Below, piece by piece: positions 52,614-62,700 of a stretch of DNA of 64,000 nt. The notes beneath the pieces are model-generated. The model was given only the letters and a program-made list of their open reading frames with translations. It was not told the DNA's origin and did not search any database. Numbering within the stretch: position 1 is the first letter of the stretch; each line of letters opens with the position of its first letter. A program made the translations under genes and the position numbers. The stretch is from Fasciola hepatica (taxonomy: Eukaryota; Platyhelminthes; Trematoda; Plagiorchiida; Fasciolidae): positions 2,046,001-2,110,000 of the forward strand of contig CANUEZ040000205.1 in assembly GCA_948099385.1 (NCBI GenBank). The letters are read 5' to 3'.

Positions 52614-52627
52614 AGGTGAATTTACCT
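52614..52627. repeat. Block substitution forming near-palindrome AGGTGAATTTACCT
   Basis: This is the same replacement as at 51,721 but shifted so that ccac becomes ccagg. The 14-bp word is a palindrome except for one G/T pair. The copy in the second block is at 58,861-58,874. Confidence 0.85.
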
Positions 52628-53454
52628 ACCGGTGAACCATTGTGAATCGAACAACTTAACAACACAAGGCTATCCGGGATGGCTATCAACGCTTTGTTCA
52701 ACATCTACACTACATGATATAGCACCCTTCCCAAACTGGCTTCAAATTTGAATGGTAACAACCAGCTTCGCGCACACCGATCCACTCCTATGATGGATGA
52801 CTTCTCTGTAGGGGCCTAAGTACAACCAACGCATTCCCAAATGATAAACCTACACAGCTTCCTTACTATGCATGCAATTGATTAGTAATACGAGATTAGA
52901 TTAGATTAGAATAGATTAGAATAGATTTGTATAATATGATTGATCATGCAGCTTGAACGCTCAACTGAGCATTGAAATCCATGGAAGCACTCACTGTACA
53001 GCTGTTGCATCCTTGTTCGGACTCGACTCATCAGCAGTGCACATCGACCGAGCAACCACGGGCACTCCAACAACCGCTGAACCATTGTGAATCAAACAAC
53101 TTAACAACACAAGGCTATCCGGGATCGCTATCAACGCTTTGTTCAACATCTACACTACATGATATAGCACCCTTCCCAAACTGGCTTCAAATTTGAATGG
53201 TAACAACCAGCTTCGCGCACACCGATCCACTCCTATGATGGATGTTTTCTCTGTAGGGGCCTAAGTACAACCAACGCATTCCCAAATGATAAACCTACAC
53301 AGCTTCCTTACTATGCATGCAATTGATTAGTAGTACGAGATTAGATTAGATTAGATTAAATTAGATTAGATTAGATTTGTATAATATGTTTGATCATGCA
53401 GCTTGAACGCTCAACTGAGCATTGAAATCCATGGAAGCACTCACTGTACAGCTG

Positions 53455-54276
53455 TATCATCCTTGTTCGGACTCGACTCATCAGCAGTGCACATCGACCG
53501 AGCAACCACGGGCACTCCAACAACCGCTGAACCATTGTGAATCGAACAACTTAACAACACAAGGCTATCCGGGATGCCTATCAACGCTTTGTTCAACATC
53601 TACACTACATCATATAGCACCCTTCCCAAACTGGCTTCAAATTTGAATGGTAACAACCAGCTTCGCGCACACCGATCAACTCCTATGATGGATGACTTCT
53701 CTGTAGGGGCCTAAGTACAACCAACGCATTCCCAAATGATAAACCTACACAGCTTCCTTACTATGCATGCAATTGATTAGTAGTGGGAGATTAGATTAGA
53801 TTAGATTAGATTAGAATAGATTTGTATAATATGATTGATCATGCAGCTTGAACGCTCAACTGAGCATTGAAATGCATGGAAGCACTCACTGTACAGCTGT
53901 TTCATCCTTGTTCGGACTCGACTCATCAGCAGTGCACATCGACCGAGCAACCACGGGCACTCCAACAACCGCTGAACCATTGTAAATCGAACAACTTAAC
54001 AACACAAGGCTATCCGGGATCGCTATCAACGCTTTGTTCAACATCTACACTACATCATATGTAGCACCCTTCCCAAACTGGCTTCAAATTTGAATGGTAA
54101 CAACCAGCTTCGCGCACACCGATCAACTCCTATGATGGATGACTTCTGTGTAGGGGCCTAAGTACAACCAACGCATTCCCAAATGATAAACCTCCACAGA
54201 TTCGTTACTCTGCATGCATTTGAATAGAAGTAGGAGATTAGGTTAGAGTGGATTAGAATAGATTTGTATAACATGA
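53455..54276 (+). repeat. Inter-copy segment between the two 12-monomer blocks
   Basis: About 822 bp (parts of the monomers marked at 53,422 and 53,867) complete the 14-monomer period of 6,247 bp but do not match the corresponding sequence after copy 2. The last tail (54,199-54,258) is the degenerate-tract variant that inside the block precedes the monomer at 50,731. This indicates that the junction was made by exchange between non-equivalent monomers. Confidence 0.85.
54199..54258. repeat. Degenerate tail, second member
   Basis: It matches 50,621-50,680 apart from a few bases, and it lies immediately left of copy 2 of the 6,247-bp duplication. Confidence 0.83.
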
Positions 54277-56867
54277 TTGATCATGCAGCTTGAACGCTCA
54301 ACTGAGCATTGAAATCCATGGAAGCACTCAGTGTACAGCTGTTTCATCCTTGTTCGGACTCGACTCATCAGCAGTGCACATCGACCGAGCAACCACGGGC
54401 ACTCCAACAACCGCTGAACCATTGTGAATCGAACAACTTAACAATACAAGGCTATCCGGGATGGCTATCAACGCTTTGTTCAATATCTACACTACATGAT
54501 ATAGCACTCTTCCCAAACTGGCTTCAAATTTGAATGGTAACAACAAGCTTCGCGCACACCGATCCACTCATATGATGGATGACTTCTCTGTAGGAGCCTA
54601 AGTACAACCAACGCATTCCCAAATGATAAACCTACACAGCTTCCTTACTATGCATGCAATTGATTAGTAGTAGGAGATTAGATTAGATTAGATTAGATTA
54701 GATTAGAATAGATTTGTATAATATGATTGATCATGCAGCTTGAACGCTCAACTGAGCATTGAAATCCATGGAAGCACTCGCTGTACAGCTGTTTCATCCT
54801 TGTTCGGACTCGACTCATCAGCAGTGAACATCGACCGAGCAACCACGGGGACTCCAACAACCGCTGAACCATTGTGAATCGAACAACTTAACAACACAAG
54901 GCTATCCGGGATGCCTATCAACGCTTTGTTCAACATCTACACTACATCATATAGCACCGTTCCCAAACTGGCATCAAATTTCAATGGTAACAACCAGCTT
55001 CACGCACACCGATCCACTCCTATGATGGATGACTTCTCTGTAGGGGCCTAAGTACAACCAACGCATTCCCAAATGATAAACCTACACAGCTTCCTTACTA
55101 TGCATGCAATTGATTAGTAGTAGGAGATTAGATGAGATTAGATTAGATTAGAATAGATTTGTATAATATGATTGATCATGCAGCTTGAACGCTCAACTGA
55201 GCATTGAAATCCATGGAAGCACTCAGTGTACAGCTGTTTCATCCTTGTTCGGACTCGACTCATCAGCAGTGCACATCGACCGAGCAACCACGGGGACTCC
55301 AACAACCGGTGAAACATTGTGAATCAAACAACTTAACAACACAAGGCTATCCGGGATCGCTATCAACGCTTTGTTCAACATCTACACTACATCATATGTA
55401 GCACCCTTCCCAAACTGGCTTCAAATTTGAATGGTAACAACCAGCTTCGCGCACACCGATCGACTCCTATGATGGATGACTTCTCTGTAGTGTCCTATGT
55501 ACAAACAACGCATTCTCTAAAGATAATCCTACACAGCTTCCTTACTATGCATGCAATTGATTAGTAGTAGGAGATTAGATTAGATTAGATTAGATTAGAT
55601 TTGTATAATATGATTGATCATGCAGCTTGAACGCTCAACTGAGCATTGAAATCCATGGAAGCACTCATTGTACAGCTGTTTCATCCTTGTTCGGACTCGA
55701 CTCATCAGCAGTGCACATCGACCGAGCAACCACGGGCACTCCAACAACCGCTGAACCATTGTGAATCGAACAACTTAACAACACAAGGCTATCCGGGATG
55801 GCTATCAACGCTTTGTTCAACATCTACACTACATCATATATAGCACCCTTCCCAAACTGGCTTCAAATTTCAATGGTAACAACCAGCTTGGCGCACACCG
55901 ATCGACTCCTATGATGGATGACTTCTCTGTAGGGGCCTAAGTACAACCAACGCATTCCCAAATGATAAACCTACACAGCTTCCTTACTATGCATGCAATT
56001 GATTGGTAGTAGGAGATTAGATTAGATTAGATTAAATTAGATCAGATTAGATTTGTATAATATGATTGATCATGCAGCTTGAACGCTCAACTGAGCATTG
56101 AAATCCATGGAAGCACTCACTGTACAGCTGTATCATCCTTGTTCGGACTCGACTCATCAGCAGTGCACATCGACCGAGCAACCACGGGCACTCCAACAAC
56201 CGCTGAACCATTGTGAATCGAACAACTTAACAACACAAGGCTATCCGGGATGCCTATCAACGCTTTGTTCAACATCTACACTACATCATATAGCACCCTT
56301 CCCAAACTGGCTTCAAATTTGAATGGTAACAACCAGCTTCGCGCACACCGATCAACTCCTATGATGGATGACTTCTCTGTAGGGGCCTAAGTACAACCAA
56401 CGCATTCCCAAATGAACAACCTACACAGCTTCCTTACTATGCATGCAATTGATTAGTAGTAGGAGATTAGATTAGATTAGATTAGAATAGATTTGTATAA
56501 TATGATTGATCATGCAGCTTGAACGCTCAACTGAGCATTGAAATGCATGGAAGCACTCACTGTACAGCTGTTTCATCCTTGTTCGGACTCGACTCATCAG
56601 CAGTGCACATCGACCGAGCAACCACGGGCACTCCAACAACCGCTGAACCATTGTGAATCGAACAACTTAACAACACAAGGCTATCCGGGATCGCTATCAA
56701 CGCTTTGTTCAACATCTACACTACATCATATAGCACCCTTCCCAAACTGGCTTCAAATTTGAATGGTAACAACCAGCTTCGCGCACACCGATCGACTCCT
56801 ATGATGGATGACTTCTGTGTAGGGGCCCAAGTACAACCAACGCATTCCCAAATGATAAACCTACACA

Positions 56868-56927
56868 GATTCGTTACTCTGCATGCATTTGAATAGAAGT
56901 AGGAGATTAGGTTACAGTGGATTAGAA
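56868..56927. repeat. Degenerate tail, duplicate of 50,621-50,680
   Basis: It sits 6,247 bp after the first member and carries the same ggttacagtggattag. Confidence 0.85.
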
Positions 56928-57344
56928 TAGATTTGTATAATATGATTGATCATGCAGCTTGAACGCTCAACTGAGCATTGAAATCCATGGAAGCACTCAC
57001 TGTACAGCTGTTTCATCCTTGTTCGGACTCGACTCATCAGCAGTGCACATCGACCGAGCAACCACGGGCACTCCAACAACCGGTGAACCATTGTGAATCG
57101 AACAACTTAACAATACAAGGCTATCCGGGATGGCTATCAACGCTTTGTTCAATATCTACACTACATGATATAGCACTCTTCCCAAACTGGCTTCAAATTT
57201 GAATGGTAACAACAAGCTTCGCGCACACCGATCCACTCCTATGATGGATGACTTCTCTGTAGGAGCCTAAGTACAACCAACGCATTCCCAAATGATAAAC
57301 CTACACAGCTTCCTTACTATGCATGCAATTGATTAGTAGTAGGA

Positions 57345-57379
57345 GATTAGATTAGATTAGATTAGATTAGATTAGATTA
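57345..57379. repeat. (GATTA)7 tract, duplicate of 51,098-51,132
   Basis: The same seven units occur 6,247 bp downstream. Conservation of a normally variable tract length supports a very recent duplication. Confidence 0.88.
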
Positions 57380-57967
57380 GAATAGATTTGTATAATATGA
57401 TTGATCATGCAGCTTGAACGCTCAACTGAGCATTGAAATCCATGGAAGCACTCACTGTACAGCTGTTTCATCCTTGTTCGGACTCGACTCATCAGCAGTG
57501 CACATCGACCGAGCAACCACGGGCACTCCAACAACCGCTGAACCATTGTGAATCGAACAACTTAACAACACAAGGCTATCCGGGATCGCTATCAACGCTT
57601 TGTTCAACATCTACACTACATCATATATAGCACCCTTCCCAAACTGGCTTCAAATTCGAATGGTAACAACCAGCTTCACGCACACCGATCCACTCCTATG
57701 ATGGATGACTTCTCTGTAGGGGGCTAAGTACAACCAACGCATTCCCAAATGATAAACCTACACAGCTTCCTTACTATGCATGCAATTGATTAGTAGTAGG
57801 AGATTAGATGAGATTAGATTAGATTAGAATAGATTTGTATAATATGATTGATCATGCAGCTTGAACGCTCAACTGAGCATTGAAATCCATGGAAGCACTC
57901 ACTGTACAGCTGTTTCATCCTTGTTCGGACTCGACTCATCAGCAGTGCACATCGACCGAGCAACCAC

Positions 57968-57980
57968 GTGAATTTACCTA
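57968..57980. repeat. Duplicate of block substitution at 51,721
   Basis: The sequence is identical to its counterpart 6,247 bp upstream. Confidence 0.85.
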
Positions 57981-58358
57981 CCGGTGAACCATTGTGAATC
58001 GAACAACTTAACAACACAAGGCTATCCGGGATCGCTATCAACGCTTTAGTCAACATCTACACTACGTCATATAGCACCATTCCCAAACTGGCTTCTAATT
58101 TGAATGGTAACAACCAGCTTCACGCACACCGATCGACTCCTATGATGGATGACTTCTCTGTAGGGGCCTAAGTACAACCACCGCATTCCCAAATGAACAA
58201 CCTACACAGCTTCCTTACTATGCATGCAATTGATTAGTAGTAGGAGATTAGATTAGATTAGATTAGATTAGATTAGAATAGATTTGTATAATATGATTGA
58301 TCATGCAGCTTGAACGCTCAACTGAGCATTGAAATCCATGGAAGCACTCACTGTACAG

Positions 58359-58368
58359 AACTTCCATT
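58359..58368. repeat. Duplicate of block substitution at 52,112
   Basis: The sequence is identical to its counterpart 6,247 bp upstream. Confidence 0.85.
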
Positions 58369-58860
58369 TTGTTCGGACTCGACTCATCAGCAGTGCACAT
58401 CGACCGAGCAACCACGGGCACTCCAACAACCGGTGAAACATTGTGAATCAAACAACTTAACAACACAAGGCTATCCGGGAGGGCTATCAACGCTTTGTTC
58501 AACATCTACACTACATCATATGTAGCACCCTTCCCAAACTGGCTTCACATTTCAATGGTAACAACCAGCTTCGCGCACACCGATCGACTCCTATGATGGA
58601 TGAATTCTCTGTAGTGTCCTGTGTACAAACAACGCATTCCCAAATGATAAACCTACACAGCTTCCTTACTATGCATGCAATTGATTAGTAGTACGAGATT
58701 AGATTAGATTAGATTAGATTAGATTAGATTTGTATAATATGATTGATCCTGCTGCTTGAACGCTCAACTGAGCATTGAAATCCATGGAAGCACTCACTGT
58801 ACAGCTGTATCATCCTTGTTCGGACTCGACTCATCAGCAGTGCACATCGACCGAGCAACC

Positions 58861-58874
58861 AGGTGAATTTACCT
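58861..58874. repeat. Duplicate of near-palindromic block substitution at 52,614
   Basis: The sequence is identical to its counterpart 6,247 bp upstream. Confidence 0.85.
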
Positions 58875-59701
58875 ACCGGTGAACCATTGTGAATCGAACA
58901 ACTTAACAACACAAGGCTATCCGGGATGGCTATCAACGCTTTGTTCAACATCTACACTACATGATATAGCACCCTTCCCAAACTGGCTTCAAATTTGAAT
59001 GGTAACAACCAGCTTCGCGCACACCGATCCACTCCTATGATGGATGACTTCTCTGTAGGGGCCTAAGTACAACCAACGCATTCCCAAATGATAAACCTAC
59101 ACAGCTTCCTTACTATGCATGCAATTGATTAGTAATACGAGATTAGATTAGATTAGAATAGATTAGAATAGATTTGTATAATATGATTGATCATGCAGCT
59201 TGAACGCTCAACTGAGCATTGAAATCCATGGAAGCACTCACTGTACAGCTGTTTCATCCTTGTTCGGACTCGACTCATCAGCAGTGCACATCGACCGAGC
59301 AACCACGGGCACTCCAACAACCGCTGAACCATTGTGAATCAAACAACTTAACAACACAAGGCTATCCGGGATCGCTATCAACGCTTTGTTCAACATCTAC
59401 ACTACATGATATAGCACCCTTCCCAAACTGGCTTCAAATTTGAATGGTAACAACCAGCTTCGCGCACACCGATCCACTCCTATGATGGATGTTTTCTCTG
59501 TAGGGGCCTAAGTACAACCAACGCATTCCCAAATGATAAACCTACACAGCTTCCTTACTATGCATGCAATTGATTAGTAGTACGAGATTAGATTAGATTA
59601 GATTAAATTAGATTAGATTAGATTTGTATAATATGTTTGATCATGCAGCTTGAACGCTCAACTGAGCATTGAAATCCATGGAAGCACTCACTGTACAGCT
59701 G

Positions 59702-62700
59702 TTTCATCCTTGTTCGGACTCGACTCATCACCAGTGCACATCGACCGAGCAACCACGGGCACTCCAACAACCGCTGAACCATTGTGAATCGAACAACTCA
59801 ACAACACAAGGCTATCCGGGATCGCTATCAACGCTTTGTTCAACATCTACACTACATCATTTGTAGCACCCTTCCCAAACTGGCTTCAAATTGATAGGTA
59901 ACAACCAGCTTCGCGCACACCGATCGACTCCTATGATGGATGACTTCTCTGTAGGGGCCTAAGTACAACCAACGCATTCCCAAATAATAAACCTACACAG
60001 CTTCCTTACTATGCATGCAATTGATTAGTAGTGGGAGATTAGATTAGATTAGATTAGATTAGAATAGATTTGTATAATATGATTGATCATGCAGCTTGAA
60101 CGCTCAACTGAGCATTGAAATCCATGGAAGCACTCGCTGTACAGCTGTTTCATGCTTGTTCGGACTCGACTCATCAGCAGTGCACATCGACCGAGCAACC
60201 ACGGGCACCCAACAACCGGTGAACCATTGTGAATCAAACAACTTAACAATACAATGCTATCCGGGATCGCTATCAACGCTTTGTTCAATACCTACACTAC
60301 ATCATATAGCACCCTTCCCAAACTGGCTTCAAATTTGAATGGTAACAACCAGCTTCACGCACACCGATCCACTCCTATGATGGATGACTTCTCTGTAGTG
60401 TCCTATGTACAAACAACGCAATATCTAATGATAAACCTACACAGCTTCCTTACTATGCATGCAATTGATTAGTAGTAGGAGATTAGATTAGATTAGATTA
60501 GAATAGGTTTGTATAATATGATTGATCCTGCTGCTTGAACGCTCAACTGAGCATTGAAATCCATGGAAGCACTCACTGTACAGCTGTTTCATCCTTGTTC
60601 GGACTCGTCTCATCAGCAGTGCACATCGACCGAGCAACCACGGGGACTCCAACAACCGATGAACCATTGTGAATCGAACAACTTAACAACACAAGGCTAT
60701 CCGGGATGGCTATCAACGCTTTGTTCAACATCTACACTACATCATATAGCACCCTTCCCAAACTGGCTTCAAATTTGAATGGTAACAACCAGCTTCGCGC
60801 ACACCGATCGACTCCTATGATGGATGACTTCTCTGTAGGGGCCTACGTACAACCAACGCATTCCCAAATGATAAACCTACACAGCTTCCTTACTATGCAT
60901 GCAATTGATTAGTAGTAGGAGATTAGATTAGATTAGATTAGAATAGATTTGTATAATATGATTGATCATGCAGCTTGAACGCTCAACTGAGCATTGAAAT
61001 GCATGGAAGCACTCAGTGTACAGCTGTTTCATCCTTGTTCGGACTCGACTCATCAGCAGTGCACATCGACCGAGCAACCACGGGGACTCCAACAACCGCT
61101 GAACCATTGTGAATCGAACAAATTAACAATACAAGGCTATCCGGGATGGCTATCAACGCTTTGTTCAACATCTACACTACATGATATAGCACCCTTCACA
61201 AACTGGCTTCAAATTTGAATGGTAACAACCAGCTTCGCGCACACCGATCCACTCCTATGATGGATGACTTCTCTGTACGGGCCTAAGTACAACCACCGCA
61301 TTCCCAAATGAACAACCTACACAGCTTCCTTACTATGCATGCAATTGATTAGTAGTAGGAGATTAGATTAGATTAGATTAGAATAGATTTGTATAATATG
61401 ATTGATCATGCAGCTTGAACGCTCAACTGAGCATTGAAATCCATGGAAGCACTCACTGTACAGCTGTTTCATCCTTGTTCCGACTCGACTCATCAGCAGT
61501 GCACATCGACCGAGCAACCACGGGGACTCCAACAACCGCTGAACCATTGTGAATCGAACAACTTAACAACACAAGGCTATCCGGGATGCCTATCAACGCT
61601 TTGTTCAACATCTACACTACATCATATAGCACCCTTCCCAAACTGGCTTCAAATTTGAATGGTAACAACCAGCTTCGCGCACACCGATCAACTCCTATGA
61701 TGGATGACTTCTCTGTAGGGGCCTAAGTACAACCAACGCATTCCCAAATGATAAACCTACACAGCTTCCTTACTATGCATGCAATTGATTAGTAGTTGGT
61801 GATTAGATTAGATTAGTTAAAATTGGATTAGATTTGTATAATATGATTGATCGTGCTGCTTGAACGCTCAACTGAGCATTGAAATCCATGGAAGCACTCA
61901 CTGTACAGCTGTTTCATCCTTGTTCGGACTCGACTCATCAGCAGTGCACATCGACCGAGCAACCACGGGGACTCCAACAACCGCTGAACCATTGTGAATC
62001 GAACAACTTAACAACACAAGGCTATCCGGGATGCCTATCAACGCTTTGTTCAACATCTACACTACATCATATAGCACCCTTCCCAAACTGGCTTCAAATT
62101 TGAATGGTAACAACCAGCTTCGCGCACACCGATCAACTCCTATGATGGATGACTTCTCTGTAGGGGCCTAAGTACAACCAACGCATTCCCAAATGATAAA
62201 CCTACACAGCTTCCTTACTATGCATGCAATTGATTAGTAGTAGGAGATTAGATTAGATTAGATTAGAATAGGTTTGTATAATATGATTGATCATGCAGCT
62301 TGAACGCTCAACTGAGCATTGAAATGCATGGAAGCACTCACTGTACAGCTGTTTCATCCTTGTTCGGACTCGACTCATCAGCAGTGCCCATCGACCGAGC
62401 AACCACGGGCACTCCATCAACCGCTGAACCATTGTGAATCGAACAACTTAACAATACAAGGCTATCCGGGATCGCTATCAACGCTTTGTTCAACATCTAC
62501 ACTACATGATTTAGCACACTTCCCAAACTGGCTTCAAATTTGAATGGTAACAACCAGCTTCGCGCACACCGATCGACTCCTATGATGGATGACTTCACTG
62601 TAGGGGGCTAAGAACAACCAACTCATTCCCAAATGATAAACCTACACAGCTTCCTTACTATGCATGCAATTGATTAGTAGTAGGAGATTAGATTAGATTA

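Larger units (their letters stand above)
48030..53454 (+). repeat. 12-monomer block, copy 1 of a 6,247-bp-period duplication
   Basis: This stretch matches 54,277-59,701 base for base at an offset of 6,247 bp with few differences. I noted gatcgata/gatgccta near 48,664, ggcactcc/gggactcc near 49,051, cttac/cttcc near 49,734, attag/attgg near 49,757, ttatctg/ttctctg near 51,007, caaattt/cacattt near 52,298, and ttgcatc/tttcatc near 53,006. Markers are 48062, 48512, 48957, 49399, 49851, 50291, 50731, 51186, 51633, 52082, 52528, 52972 and 53422. It contains the array's rarest variants, including two block substitutions. The left limit is atgtttgatc versus atgattgatc; the right limit is tgtatcatc versus tgtttcatc. 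Confidence 0.93.
54277..59701 (+). repeat. 12-monomer block, copy 2 of the 6,247-bp-period duplication
   Basis: This is the near-identical partner of 48,030-53,454. Markers are 54309, 54759, 55204, 55646, 56098, 56538, 56978, 57433, 57880, 58329, 58775, 59219 and 59669. The unequal spacings are reproduced exactly (for example 452 bp from 55,646 to 56,098 and 455 bp from 56,978 to 57,433), as are the rare block substitutions at 57,968, 58,359 and 58,861. Confidence 0.93.

Noticed and set aside
51721..52627. Small mobile element insertions at the block substitutions
   Set aside because: Each event replaces about 10 bp and shortens the unit by 1 bp. An insertion would lengthen it.
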